Origin: Myxococcus landrumus
GTDB lineage: Bacteria; Myxococcota; Myxococcia; Myxococcales; Myxococcaceae
Direction: 5' to 3'
Length of the DNA: 64,000 nucleotides
Assembly: GCF_017301635.1 (NCBI RefSeq)
Contig: NZ_CP071091.1
Location: 2,492,001-2,556,000 of the forward strand
The position numbers were made by a program, and so were the translations under genes. Under the pieces are notes generated by a model. The model did no database searches, was not told the origin of the DNA, and was given only the letters and a program-made list of their open reading frames with translations. Positions within the stretch are counted from its first letter, which is position 1. Each line of letters starts with the position of its first letter. Below are positions 17,192-29,303 of the stretch, piece by piece.

Positions 17192-17296
17192 GAAGACCTC
17201 CGCGGGGGCTCTCGGGGCTCAACCCCAGCCATCGCGCGTCTCTTCCATCCCGCCTGGACGCCTGCCCCACCCCACCGCCCCCGTCGCTTAGGGCCG

Positions 17297-18448
17297 CTAC
17301 AAGCCCAGCTGCTTGGCGATGATTTCGTTCATCACCTCGCTGGCCCCGCCGCCGATGGGCCCCAGGCGAGCGTCCCGCCAGTGCCGCTGGATGTCGTACT
17401 CCATCATGTAGCCCGCGCCCCCGTGGAGCTGGAGGCACTCGTCGGCAATCCGGCAGGCCGTCTCCGTGGCCACCTTCTTGGCCATGGACGTCTGGGCCAC
17501 CGCCCACTCGCCCGCCGCGTGCAGGCGCAGCGCGTGGTAGGTGAGCTGGCGCGCGCACTCCCGGGCGGTGAACAGGTCCGCGAGCTTGTGCCGGACCACC
17601 TGGAGCTGGCTGAGCGATTGGCCGAAGGCGCGGCGCGACTTCACGTGCTCGACGACCCGCTCCAGCATGTCGTCCATGGAGCCCACGGCCCCGAGCGCGA
17701 GCGACAGCCGCTCCCACTGGAAGTTGCCCATGATTTGCGAGAAGCCCTGATTCTCCACGCCCAGCAGGTTCTCCGCGGGGACGCGGCAATCCTCCAGGAA
17801 GAGCTCCGCGGTGTCCGAGGCCCGCCACCCCAGCTTCTTCAGCTTGCGGCCGACGGTGAAGCCCGGGGTGCCCTTCTCCACCACCAACATGGACAAGCCC
17901 TTGTGGCCAGCGGAGGCATCCGTCTTCACCGCCAGCACCACGAAGTCCGCGCGAACGCCGTTGGTGATGTACGTCTTGGAGCCGTTGACGACGTAGTGCG
18001 CACCCTCGAGGCGCGCCGTGGTGCGCAGCCCCGCCACGTCCGAGCCCGCGTCGGGCTCGGTGATGCCGAGCGCGCCAATCTTCTCGCCTCGAATCGCGGG
18101 GGCCAACCAGCGGTGCTTCTGCTCATCCGTCCCGAACAGGTTCAGCGGCCCGGTGGAGATGGTGAACTGCGCCCCCAGACCCGCGGACACCCCACCTGAG
18201 CCACAGCGCCCCAGCTCCTCCAGCAGCACGGCCTCATAGAGCGAGCCCGCGTCGGTGCCGCCGTACTCCACGGGGTACTTCAAGCCCAGGAAGCCCAGTT
18301 CGCCAAAGCGCGTGAAGAGTTCCCGAGGAAACTCCTCCGCCTCCTCCCACCCGGACACGAAGGGGAGAATCTCCTTCTCCACCACCGCCCTCACCGTGTG
18401 GCGAAAGGACTCGTGCTCCTCCTGGTACAGCCCATGGCCATGCAGCAT
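17297..18448 (-). CDS. Acyl-CoA dehydrogenase
   Basis: A 383-residue FAD-dependent acyl-CoA dehydrogenase, from ATG 18448 behind GAGGGG. The order is an N-terminal helical domain, the middle beta-domain with ALGITEPDAGSDVAGLRTTA and YITNGVRADFVVLAV, and the C-terminal four-helix domain with SRRAFGQSLSQLQ and LHGGAGYMMEYDIQR. The end reads IGGGASEVMNEII: the position of the MCAD catalytic Glu (usual YEGT) is Gly, as in long-chain-type enzymes that keep the base on another helix. Chain-length preference cannot be read. It could act in fatty-acid or branched-chain amino-acid degradation. Confidence 0.92.
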   Translation of the reverse strand: MLHGHGLYQEEHESFRHTVRAVVEKEILPFVSGWEEAEEFPRELFTRFGELGFLGLKYPVEYGGTDAGSLYEAVLLEELGRCGSGGVSAGLGAQFTISTGPLNLFGTDEQKHRWLAPAIRGEKIGALGITEPDAGSDVAGLRTTARLEGAHYVVNGSKTYITNGVRADFVVLAVKTDASAGHKGLSMLVVEKGTPGFTVGRKLKKLGWRASDTAELFLEDCRVPAENLLGVENQGFSQIMGNFQWERLSLALGAVGSMDDMLERVVEHVKSRRAFGQSLSQLQVVRHKLADLFTARECARQLTYHALRLHAAGEWAVAQTSMAKKVATETACRIADECLQLHGGAGYMMEYDIQRHWRDARLGPIGGGASEVMNEIIAKQLGL

Positions 18449-18602
18449 CTGCGAACCCCTCGGTGCGAATCGGCACGCCAGGCCCCACGGGGCGGCGCGC
18501 GGCCTTCGCGCTGAATGGTAGCGGCATCCAGCGCGCTCCCGCTGCCGCTGAATCCTTGACCGGGCGGCGGGGGGCTGCGTATAAACCCGGCCCCAAGTCG
18601 TT

Positions 18603-18674
18603 GGCGCCATAGCCAAGTGGTAAGGCAAAGGTCTGCAAAACCTTCATTCCCCGGTTCGAATCCGGGTGGCGCCT
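18603..18674 (+). tRNA. tRNA-Cys (GCA anticodon)
   Basis: Cloverleaf on the plus strand with acceptor GGCGCCA/TGGCGCC, anticodon loop CTGCAAA (anticodon GCA), T-loop TTCGAAT and discriminator T73, the usual base for tRNA-Cys. The CCA end is not encoded (TCAT follows). It is a single gene followed directly by a strong terminator. Confidence 0.97.
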
Positions 18675-18678
18675 CATC

Positions 18679-18730
18679 AAAAAGAAAGGCCCGGTGCGGA
18701 AATCCACTCCGCACCGGGCCTTTTCTTTTT
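18679..18730. terminator. Strong intrinsic terminator after tRNA-Cys
   Basis: A perfect 13-bp stem GGCCCGGTGCGGA (18688-18700) with TCCGCACCGGGCC (18708-18720) and a 7-base loop. It is followed by TTTTCTTTTT on the plus strand and preceded by an A-rich run, so it should also stop leftward transcription from the beta-helix gene. Confidence 0.93.
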
Positions 18731-18798
18731 CGTCCGCGTGGGAGCGGAACCTGGGGCACGGAGGCGTTCACTCGCCCCCTCCCCCACGGCTCACCGGG

Positions 18799-20364
18799 TC
18801 AGCAGCCCAGTTCCACCGCGCCAATGTCCGGGGCCCCGCCACAGAAGGGCAGGCCCACGTCGACGCCCTTGTCCACGGCGTCCGAGCTGGGGCTGAAGGC
18901 CTCACCCAGGCCCGGGGGACCGCTGATGGAGGACGCATCCCCGGTGGTCGCCTTGAACTGGTCCGGGCTCACCACCACGCCGTTGCGCTTGAACTGGCCG
19001 CTGGGCGAGATGAGGTTGTTGCCCAGCTTCAGCCCCGGCGCCTGACCGCCCAGGTCCACGGCGACCGACCCTTCGATGATGTTGTTGCGCACCACCGGCG
19101 TCTGCGTGGGACCGCCGGTGCCGTGCCCGACGATGAGCGCCGTCGTCGTGGCGGCGATGGTGTTGTTCACCACCACCGTGCCCTTGGAGTTCTCCAGGCG
19201 GATACCGGTGCCCTCCCCGCCGCCCGCGTTGGAGATGTTGTACACGCGGTTGCGCCGCACGACGATGCCCGTGGGCATGGGCCCGGAGCGGTTGCCGCCC
19301 ACGGAGATGCCCTTGGCGCCGTCGTAGATTTCATTGTCCTCCACCAGCACGTTGCTCGCGGAGTAGTGCACCACCAGGACATCCCCCTTCGCCGTGCTCG
19401 TCGGGCGGAAGTTGTGCATCCGGTTGTTGCGGATGACCACGCCGTAGCAGGTCTTGATGTCCACCGCGTTCTCCCGGTTGCCGTAGAAGTGGTTGTTCTC
19501 CACGAGCAGCCCGTCCGCGGGGGGCAGCGAGCTGAAGCCCTCGGGCCCCAGGCACTGCACGGAGTCACCCGAGTTGTCGTGGATGTCGTTGTTGCGGACG
19601 GTGACGTCCTTGGACGTGGGCTGCACGACGACGCCGTGCGAGTCCTTGTTGCCCGTGTTCTTCACGAAGCCGTGGATGTGGTTGTTCTCGATGAGGGCGC
19701 CCGTGGCCTTGTTGAACGTCGTCACGGCCGCGCCACCCCCACCGTCGCGCAGCTCCGAGTTCACCAGCATGGAGCCCGTGACGTCGCCCTCGAAGGTGAC
19801 GCCGAAGAGCGGCTGGCGCTGCACGTCGATGTTGAACCCATCAATGACCCAGTGCGGACGGCGCACCTGCACCATGCCGCCGGTGCCGGGGCCCGGGACG
19901 ATGCGCGGACCGCCCTCGCCCTGGAGCGTGATTTTCGCCTCGGGGGTCCCCGCCTTCGCGTTGGAGCCGATGATGACGCGCTCCGCGTAGGTCCCCGCCT
20001 GGACGCGGATGACCTCGCCCGGGCCCGCCATGCTGACGGCCTTGTTGATGGTGCGCAGCGGCTTCGCGGCGCTGCCGTCGCCGCCGTCATTGCCCGAGGG
20101 GCTCACCACCCACTCGCGGGTGAAGTTCGTGTTGGCCGCGGCGGTCAGCGCGGTGGCCTGGACACCCGGCTGCGGTGAAGGCGTGGCGATGGCCGCGTGG
20201 TCCGCGTGCTCGGGCAATGCCGCCACGGGGGTGTTGGGGACAGGCTGCACGCCGATGGGCGGCAGGCTTGCTCCGTGGGCAGCCGAACCGAGCATGAAAA
20301 GGCTGGTGGCCAGAGCGGCCACGGGAGTCTTCAGCGTCAGGAAGTTGCCTTTGAAATTTCGCAT
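18799..20364 (-). CDS. Exported right-handed beta-helix repeat protein
   Basis: A 521-residue protein with a signal peptide ending at AAHGA (about residue 30). After a short linker, SPSGNDGGDGSAAKPLRTI opens a pectin-lyase-like fold. Repeated short coils such as VVVRNNIIEG, VLVEDNEIYDG and GIVVRRNRVYNIS form the parallel beta-helix (NosD/PbH1 type). Such proteins often bind or cleave polysaccharide outside the cell, but no lyase catalytic set can be assigned here. ATG 20364 is preferred to an upstream TTG. The gene is divergent from the SpoIID-like lipoprotein. Confidence 0.87.
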   Translation of the reverse strand: MRNFKGNFLTLKTPVAALATSLFMLGSAAHGASLPPIGVQPVPNTPVAALPEHADHAAIATPSPQPGVQATALTAAANTNFTREWVVSPSGNDGGDGSAAKPLRTINKAVSMAGPGEVIRVQAGTYAERVIIGSNAKAGTPEAKITLQGEGGPRIVPGPGTGGMVQVRRPHWVIDGFNIDVQRQPLFGVTFEGDVTGSMLVNSELRDGGGGAAVTTFNKATGALIENNHIHGFVKNTGNKDSHGVVVQPTSKDVTVRNNDIHDNSGDSVQCLGPEGFSSLPPADGLLVENNHFYGNRENAVDIKTCYGVVIRNNRMHNFRPTSTAKGDVLVVHYSASNVLVEDNEIYDGAKGISVGGNRSGPMPTGIVVRRNRVYNISNAGGGEGTGIRLENSKGTVVVNNTIAATTTALIVGHGTGGPTQTPVVRNNIIEGSVAVDLGGQAPGLKLGNNLISPSGQFKRNGVVVSPDQFKATTGDASSISGPPGLGEAFSPSSDAVDKGVDVGLPFCGGAPDIGAVELGC

Positions 20365-20484
20365 GAGCAGGTCCAACGCCAGGCCCGGCGCGGTCTATTC
20401 GCTTCACGACAAGTGCCGGCACACGAGCCGCCGGGCGTCCGGTCCGTGACAGGCCCCGGGCCGGCGGGTACGGTGCCGCCCCCT

Positions 20485-22278
20485 GTGCGCACCGCCGTCC
20501 CACTCCTGCTCTCCGCCCTGCTGCTCGCGACCTGCGCGAGCCCTCGGTCGTCCGGCCACCTGATTGAGCGTCCAGTGGCGCTGCCACCCGAGGAACCCCT
20601 GGATGCCGGGACGGATGCAGGCACGCCCCCGTCGAGCGAAGACGCTGGGGCGGTGGATGCGAGCAGCGAGGCCGTGACGTCTCCCGGGGCCCCGGGAGCA
20701 GACCTGCTGGCCCATGGGATTCCGGGGCCCGGTGAGCTCAAGCGGCTGGACTTCCGGGGCGGTGAGCCTCGGCTCCCCATCCGGCTGATGGAGGGGCGGC
20801 GCGAGGCGACGTTCTCCCCTCGAGGGCGCATGCGGATGCGCTTTGGCGGGACGGTGGAGAAGATGCTCGACGCCGCGGCCGGGACACGCTGGACGGTGCG
20901 CGTGACGCAAGGCGTGCCGGCGGTGCTCTCCGCGCGCGTGCAGCTCAGCGAGCACCGGTTCGCGGACCGTGAGGGCCTGGCGGCGGCACAAGAGGAGTGG
21001 CGGGCGCGGGGCATCGCCGTGCGCACCCACGTACTGGGCGCTGTCTACGGCATCGCCGGCAAGGTCATCGACAACCGGCGCTCGCTGCTGCTGGTGGACG
21101 AGACGCTCTCCCCCGAGGACGCGGCGAAGCGGCAAGCGGACCTGCTCCAGCAATTCGGCGTCCGGACGATTCTCTTCGAGGAGGCACATACCCCCGCGCG
21201 AGGCATCCTGGAGGTCCGCGACGAGTCCGGCGCCGTGGTGGGGCTGGCGCAGGACCGGCTCGACGCCGAGTCACCGGATGGCGCCGGCTTCGACGTGCGC
21301 CAGGTCGAGTACGGCGTGGGCTACGACTTCCACGGCTTCGAGGACCGCACGTTCCGCGGCGCGCTCCAGTTCTCGGTGGACCGCGCGGGCCTGCTCGCCG
21401 TGGTGAACGTGGTGCCCCTGGAGGACCTGCTCAAGGGCCTGGTCCCCGCCGAAATCTTCGCCCGGGCCCACCCGGAGGCTCTCAGGGCACAGGCCGTCAC
21501 CGCGCGCGGCGAGGTGCTCGCGAAGGTGGGCATCAAGCACCTGGCGGACCCCTACCTCCTGTGTTCGGAGCAGCACTGCGCCGTGTACCGCGGACGCACG
21601 GGCGAGGCGGCCAGCACCACCGCCGCGGTGGAAGCCACTCGGGGCGAGGCCCTCTTCAGCGCGGATGGCCGACTGGTGGACTCCGTCTACAGCGCGGTGT
21701 GCGGCGGCCACACGGAGGACAACGACATCGTCTGGGGCGGCCCGCCGGACCCGAGCCTGCGGGGACGTCCCGACATCCTGGAGCCCGCGACGGACGCTCC
21801 CTCTCCCTCCCGCCTGGCGAAGTGGCTGGCTGCGCCCGACTTGAGGGCCGCCTGCCGGCTCTCCAGCTTCGCCCAGCCCAGCAAGTTCCGCTGGGAGAAG
21901 CGCTTCACGGCGGCTCAGGTGGACGCGCTCGTCGCGCGGCTGGGCGTGGGCCGGGTCCAGGCCATGAGCCTGTCCGAGCGAGGCGTCTCCGGCCGGGCCC
22001 GGGTGCTCTCCCTGTCCGGGGAGCAGGGGGCCACCCAGGTGCGCGGTGAGCTCAACATCCGCAGGCTGCTGGGCATGCTCAACAGCAGCATGGCGGTGGT
22101 GGAAGCCGAACGGGACGCCGAGGGCCGGCCCACCCATTGGCTTTTCCGTGGCGGAGGTTGGGGCCACGGAGTAGGGATGTGTCAGACGGGCGCCATCGGC
22201 CGGGCGGAGGCCGGGCAGCGCTACCAGGAAATCCTGCGTCACTACTTCAATGGTGCTGAAGTCGCCCCCATCTACTGA
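20485..22278 (+). CDS. SpoIID/LytB-domain lipoprotein
   Basis: A 597-residue protein from GTG 20485. The signal peptide (VRTAVPLLLSALLLATC) ends in lipobox LATC, so it is a lipoprotein. A proline- and acid-rich linker follows, then a beta-domain (about 60-230). The SpoIID domain spans the C-terminal 300 residues and includes VNVVPLEDLLKGLVPAE, ALRAQAVTARGEVLAK and the terminal GWGHGVGMCQTGAIGRAEAG. SpoIID strips glycan from peptidoglycan that lacks stem peptides (a lytic transglycosylase). Here it could remodel the cell wall in growth or in sporulation. Confidence 0.85.
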   Translation: MRTAVPLLLSALLLATCASPRSSGHLIERPVALPPEEPLDAGTDAGTPPSSEDAGAVDASSEAVTSPGAPGADLLAHGIPGPGELKRLDFRGGEPRLPIRLMEGRREATFSPRGRMRMRFGGTVEKMLDAAAGTRWTVRVTQGVPAVLSARVQLSEHRFADREGLAAAQEEWRARGIAVRTHVLGAVYGIAGKVIDNRRSLLLVDETLSPEDAAKRQADLLQQFGVRTILFEEAHTPARGILEVRDESGAVVGLAQDRLDAESPDGAGFDVRQVEYGVGYDFHGFEDRTFRGALQFSVDRAGLLAVVNVVPLEDLLKGLVPAEIFARAHPEALRAQAVTARGEVLAKVGIKHLADPYLLCSEQHCAVYRGRTGEAASTTAAVEATRGEALFSADGRLVDSVYSAVCGGHTEDNDIVWGGPPDPSLRGRPDILEPATDAPSPSRLAKWLAAPDLRAACRLSSFAQPSKFRWEKRFTAAQVDALVARLGVGRVQAMSLSERGVSGRARVLSLSGEQGATQVRGELNIRRLLGMLNSSMAVVEAERDAEGRPTHWLFRGGGWGHGVGMCQTGAIGRAEAGQRYQEILRHYFNGAEVAPIY

Positions 22279-22399
22279 CGTCGAGACGGGGGCGCGCCCG
22301 TGGAACCGTGCACGCCTCGTGAATGTCCTTCCTCATCCCCCTGTTCTGCCGCGAACGGGACGGGACTAGGCAGCGGGCCCGGAGGTTTATCATCGCGCC

Positions 22400-23647
22400 G
22401 TGAGCACGGGTTCTTCTCCGACAGACTGGCGCCGCAAGCGGCGGCGAGACTCCCCCTGGCGACTGGTCGCCGCGGTGCTGCTCGCCCTGGTGGCGCATGT
22501 CGCCTACCTGGCCATCGTGCTCTTCACGGGCACCCTCTCCCCTGCTTCGCATGAGCGAAAGCCCGTCTCCCGCCCCCCCACGTCCGTGGCCGTGCGGCCC
22601 CTGACGCAGGACCAGTGGGCCAAGAACCGCGGCAAGACGGACCCGAAGTCGAAGACGCAGACGACCGAGCGGCCTCGCCTCCAGGAGAAGAAGCCCGAGG
22701 AGAAGAAGCCGGAGACCCGTCCCCAGGGGCAGGTGGTGGACCTGGCGCCTGGGAACAACCAGGAGGCTCCGGACGCCAAGTACCTGGCGGAGCACAACAA
22801 CCGCGTCAAGAAGGAGACGCGGGCCCGGGAGCAGACGCCCAACTATCGCAACGCCATGCCCCAGCGCACGGCGCCCGAGGCCCAGGAAGGCGCGGACACC
22901 GAGCCGACCGCGCCTCGCATCGCCGGCAACAACGGCATGGGCAACGACGACCGCCCCCTGGCGCAGGGCGGCGAGCAGTTCGCCTTCGAGGTTCCCGACA
23001 TCCACCGCCGCAACGAGATGAAGGTGAAGACGGACCCCACCACGCCCGGGGGGGTGTCCGTGAAGAACCAGAACGAGAGCGAAGAGATGACGGGCAACGG
23101 GAAGCGGCTGCGGATTCAATCGGGCACGGAGGGGCAGCAGGAGGAAGGCTCCTCGGGGCGCATGGGCTCGCCGGGAATCGCTTCGCTGATGCCGTCCCGC
23201 GCCGCCATGGACAAGGTGCTGGGGGCCGCGCCCAATGACCACCTGCGCGACGTGGAGGAGGGAGACGGCACCCTGCTCAACTCACGCGAGTGGAAGTACG
23301 CCAGCTTCTTCAACCGCGTGAAGCAGAGCGTGGGCATGCACTGGAATCCCAATGAGTCGCTGCGCCTCAGGGACCCCACGGGCCGGATGTACTCGGGGAA
23401 GGACCGGCACACGCTCCTGGAAATCACACTCGACGAGAAGGGGCGCGTCACGGACATCCAGGTGGAGAAGAGCAGCGGCCTGGACTTCCTGGACATGGAG
23501 GCCGTGTCCTCGTTCCAGCGCGCACAGCCCTTCCCCAACCCTCCTCCGGGGTTGCTGAGCGACGACTCGAAGGTGCGCTTCTCGTTCGGCTTCTTCCTGG
23601 AGATGGGCGGTGGCCCGCGCATGCGGCTGTTCCGCCAGCCCAACTGA
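22400..23647 (+). CDS. TonB-family energy-transducing protein
   Basis: A 415-residue protein starting at GTG 22400. It has a short basic N-terminus, one transmembrane helix (WRLVAAVLLALVAHVAYLAI, about residues 13-35), a long Pro/Lys/Glu-rich periplasmic linker (about 50-270) and a C-terminal TonB domain with TLLEITLDEKGRVTDIQVEK and SSFQRAQPFPNPP. TonB proteins couple the ExbBD proton channel to outer-membrane receptors. Myxobacterial relatives also work in gliding motility complexes. No exbBD genes are adjacent. Confidence 0.85.
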   Translation: MSTGSSPTDWRRKRRRDSPWRLVAAVLLALVAHVAYLAIVLFTGTLSPASHERKPVSRPPTSVAVRPLTQDQWAKNRGKTDPKSKTQTTERPRLQEKKPEEKKPETRPQGQVVDLAPGNNQEAPDAKYLAEHNNRVKKETRAREQTPNYRNAMPQRTAPEAQEGADTEPTAPRIAGNNGMGNDDRPLAQGGEQFAFEVPDIHRRNEMKVKTDPTTPGGVSVKNQNESEEMTGNGKRLRIQSGTEGQQEEGSSGRMGSPGIASLMPSRAAMDKVLGAAPNDHLRDVEEGDGTLLNSREWKYASFFNRVKQSVGMHWNPNESLRLRDPTGRMYSGKDRHTLLEITLDEKGRVTDIQVEKSSGLDFLDMEAVSSFQRAQPFPNPPPGLLSDDSKVRFSFGFFLEMGGGPRMRLFRQPN

Positions 23648-23717
23648 CGTTCGCTGGCCCACGCGCATCGCGTGAGGTCCTCGCGGACGGGCGCGGTTCC
23701 CACTACGGTGCCGCGCC

Positions 23718-24647
23718 GTGGACACCCCGCTCACCGACCGGAGCGCAGAGCTCCAGCAGCGCAGCAAGAACATCCGCTTCGTATTGTTCGCCATCCTCCT
23801 GGCCAACTGGGTCGTCGCGGGCGCGAAGCTCGTCTTCGGCCTCATGAGCCAGTCCGCGGCGGTGACGGCGGACGGACTGCACTCGTTCATCGACGGTGGC
23901 TCCAACGTGCTGGGCCTGGTGGCCATGGGCGTGGCCTCCCGTCCCGCGGACGAGGACCACCCCTACGGGCACGGCAAGTTCGAGGCGCTCGCCTCGCTGG
24001 GCATCGGCGCGATGATTGGCATCGGCATGCTGGAGCTGGGGCGCATGGCGCTCGACTCGCTGCTGCATGACCGGCACGCCGAGGTGACGCCCGCCATGGC
24101 CGTGGTCATGGTGCTCACCCTCGCCGTCAACCTGGCCGTGACACGCGTGGAGAGTCACTACGGGCGCAAGTACAAGAGCAGCCTGCTCCTGGCCGATGCC
24201 AGCCACACGCTCTCCGACGTGTTCGTGACGCTGGCGGTGCTCGCCTCACTGGGCCTGGTGGCGCTGGGCTACCCCAAGGCGGACGGCATCATCGCGCTGG
24301 GCGTCATGGTCTTCGTCGCGTGGGTGGCCTACGGCATCGTCCGGCAGGCGGTGAACATCCTCTCCGACACGGCGAGGTTGGACCCCGCGCAGGTGGCGCA
24401 GCACACCATGTCCGTGTCCGGCGTGCGCAGTTGCCGCGACGTGCGCAGCCGAGGCATGGAGGAGAGCGTCTACGTCGACCTCAAAATCGAGGTGGACCCC
24501 AACCTCACCACCGCGCAGGCCCACGAAGTCGCTGACCGGGTGGAGCGCACGCTCCATGCCGCCTACCCGCAGTTGGTGGACGTGGTGGTGCACGTGGAGC
24601 CCGAGCACGGCGGCGGTGCGTCTCGCCCGCATGGCCACCACGCCTGA
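23718..24647 (+). CDS. Cation diffusion facilitator (CDF) transporter
   Basis: A 309-residue CDF protein from GTG 23718. These proton antiporters export Zn2+, Fe2+, Mn2+ or related ions from the cytosol. There are about six transmembrane helices. Metal-site acids and histidines lie in TM2 (ADGLHSFIDGGSN, about 53-65) and TM5 (LLADASHTLSDVF, about 157-169). The cytosolic C-terminal dimer domain follows (DVRSRGMEESVYVDLKIEV). The C-terminus is His-rich (PHGHHA). Both helices show H/D pairs rather than an all-Asp site, which fits Zn or Fe/Zn transport, but the ion is not certain. Confidence 0.92.
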   Translation: MDTPLTDRSAELQQRSKNIRFVLFAILLANWVVAGAKLVFGLMSQSAAVTADGLHSFIDGGSNVLGLVAMGVASRPADEDHPYGHGKFEALASLGIGAMIGIGMLELGRMALDSLLHDRHAEVTPAMAVVMVLTLAVNLAVTRVESHYGRKYKSSLLLADASHTLSDVFVTLAVLASLGLVALGYPKADGIIALGVMVFVAWVAYGIVRQAVNILSDTARLDPAQVAQHTMSVSGVRSCRDVRSRGMEESVYVDLKIEVDPNLTTAQAHEVADRVERTLHAAYPQLVDVVVHVEPEHGGGASRPHGHHA

Positions 24648-24655
24648 ATGACAAA

Positions 24656-24683
24656 GGCCGCCTCCCCATGAAGGGAGACGGCC
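24656..24683. terminator. Hairpin between convergent CDF and gcvP genes
   Basis: GGCCGCCTCCC (24656-24666) pairs with GGGAGACGGCC (24673-24683) with one mismatch and a short loop. The T-tail is weak (TTC). Its place between two convergent stop codons supports a bidirectional terminator. Confidence 0.65.
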
Positions 24684-24710
24684 TTCGACTTCATCGGAGC
24701 ATCAACCCCG

Positions 24711-27617
<2,907 letters not shown>

Positions 27618-27704
27618 GGCGGTGGTAGCTCGCGTGCGACTCGCGACGGCGGAGTCGGAAAATTCGAGGACCGTCACTAACAACGGCACCCCGGCACTTC
27701 ACTC

Positions 27705-28097
27705 TCAGGAGTTCTGGAGCAGCTTGGCGTACGCGGCGGCGTCCAGGAGCTCGGCCAGCTCCTTGCTGTCCGAGAACTCGATCTCGATGATCCACCCGTC
27801 GCCGTACGGCTCGGTGTTCAGCGTCTCGGGCTCGGCGGTGAGCTCGTCGTTCACCTTGGTGATGGTGCCGCTGAGGGGCGAGAACAGCTCCGACACGGCC
27901 TTGACGGACTCGACGGTGCCGAACGCCTCACCCCTCGAAACCTTGCGACCCACCGCGGGCAGCTCCACGTAGACCACGTCACCCAGCGTCTGCTGGGCGT
28001 GGAAGGTGATGCCGACCACGGCCTTGTTGCCCTCGATTCGGGCCCACTCGTGATCGCTGGTGTACTTCAGGTTGCTGGGGATGTTCGCATCGGACAT
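27705..28097 (-). CDS. gcvH: Glycine cleavage system H protein
   Basis: A 130-residue lipoyl carrier protein. The lipoylation lysine is K66 in GTVESVKAVSEL (60-71), with the preceding YTSDHEWAR (12-20) and GDVVYVELPAVG (39-50) typical of GcvH. It shuttles the aminomethyl group between GcvP and GcvT and the dihydrolipoyl arm to lipoamide dehydrogenase. It is about 30 bp downstream of gcvT and 87 bp upstream of gcvP. Confidence 0.98.
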   Translation of the reverse strand: MSDANIPSNLKYTSDHEWARIEGNKAVVGITFHAQQTLGDVVYVELPAVGRKVSRGEAFGTVESVKAVSELFSPLSGTITKVNDELTAEPETLNTEPYGDGWIIEIEFSDSKELAELLDAAAYAKLLQNS

Positions 28098-28126
28098 GGA
28101 GTGCTCCTCGATGGGGGCTAAGGGGT

Positions 28127-29209
28127 TCAGGGCTTCTTGAGGAACGGCGTCTTCACGACGACGGCCGGCACGGCGCGGCCGCGAATCTCGACATCGAACG
28201 TGGAGCCTTCCGAGGCCAGCTCCGTGGGCACGTAGCCGATGCCAATGGGCTTCTTCACCGTGGGGCCCATCGTTCCGCTCGTCACTTCACCGACGCGGGC
28301 GCCCTCCTTGAGGATGGGATAGCCGTGGCGGGGGATGCCGGCGCCGGTCAGCTCGAAGCCCACCAGCTTGCGCTTCACGCCCGCGGCCTTCTGCGCCACC
28401 AGCGCGTCCTTGCCGATGAAGCCCGCCTTGTCCAGCTTGACGATCCACCCGAGCCCCGCCTCCAGCGCGGTGTGCGAGTCGTCGATGTCATTGCCGTAGA
28501 GCGCGTACTTCATCTCCGTGCGCAGGCTGTCCCGGCAGCCCAGGCCGCAGGGCTTCACGCCCTCCTGCTGCCCCGCGTCGAGCAGCGCGTTCCACAGCGC
28601 CACCGCGCCGTCCGGAGCGCAGTACAGCTCGAAGCCATCCTCGCCCGTGTAGCCGGTGCGCGAGATGATGGCGCGCACGCCCGCCACTTCGCCCTCGGCG
28701 AAGCGGTAGGTGCCAATCTTGGAGGTGTCCGTCTTCGTCAGCCGCTGCACCAGGCCCGCGGCCTTGGGGCCCTGCACGGCGATCTGCGCGTACTCGTCGC
28801 CACGGTCCACGGGCGCGACGCCGCGCGCGTGCTCCTTCATCCAGGCGAAGTCCTTGTCGCGATTGCTGGCATTGACGCAGATGAGGATCCGCTCGGGGCT
28901 GAAGCGGTAGGCGACCACGTCGTCGACGAAGCCTCCCTGCTCGTTGAGCAAGCCCGCATAGACAGCCTGCCCGTCGGAGATACGGGCAAGGTCATTGGAG
29001 ATGAGACCATTGACCGTCTCCAGCGCGCCCGGGCCCGCGAACTCCACCTCGCCCATGTGCGACACGTCGAAGAGTCCAACGGAGTTGCGAACCGCCTCGT
29101 GCTCGGCGATGACGGAAGAGTACTGCACGGGCATGTCCCAACCCGCGAAGTCAACCATCCGAGCGCCCAGCGCGCGGTGGGCCTCGTTGAGCGGCGTACG
29201 CCGGGCCAT
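28127..29209 (-). CDS. gcvT: Aminomethyltransferase, glycine cleavage T protein
   Basis: A 360-residue T protein that transfers the methylene carbon from aminomethyl-GcvH to tetrahydrofolate and releases ammonia. Visible features are [15 protein letters not shown] (18-32), [12 protein letters not shown] (about 45-56), the folate-site Asp region NASNRDKDF and [13 protein letters not shown]. The start at ATG 29209 is set by an AGGAG site six bases upstream. It is the first gene of gcvTHP and is divergent from metF over 94 bp, so folate-linked carbon flow is grouped here. Confidence 0.97.
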   Translation of the reverse strand: MARRTPLNEAHRALGARMVDFAGWDMPVQYSSVIAEHEAVRNSVGLFDVSHMGEVEFAGPGALETVNGLISNDLARISDGQAVYAGLLNEQGGFVDDVVAYRFSPERILICVNASNRDKDFAWMKEHARGVAPVDRGDEYAQIAVQGPKAAGLVQRLTKTDTSKIGTYRFAEGEVAGVRAIISRTGYTGEDGFELYCAPDGAVALWNALLDAGQQEGVKPCGLGCRDSLRTEMKYALYGNDIDDSHTALEAGLGWIVKLDKAGFIGKDALVAQKAAGVKRKLVGFELTGAGIPRHGYPILKEGARVGEVTSGTMGPTVKKPIGIGYVPTELASEGSTFDVEIRGRAVPAVVVKTPFLKKP

Positions 29210-29303
29210 CGGCTTCTCCTGAAGGGGGTTGAAAGCGGCGCGGACTATAGCCATGCACCTTGGCCGATCAAGGCCGACGGGGAAGGTCTACACTGGGTCC
29301 GCC

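Noticed and set aside
29210-29303. Glycine riboswitch upstream of gcvT
   Set aside because: Only 94 bp lie between gcvT and metF, too short for a tandem glycine aptamer, and I see no conserved aptamer core there.
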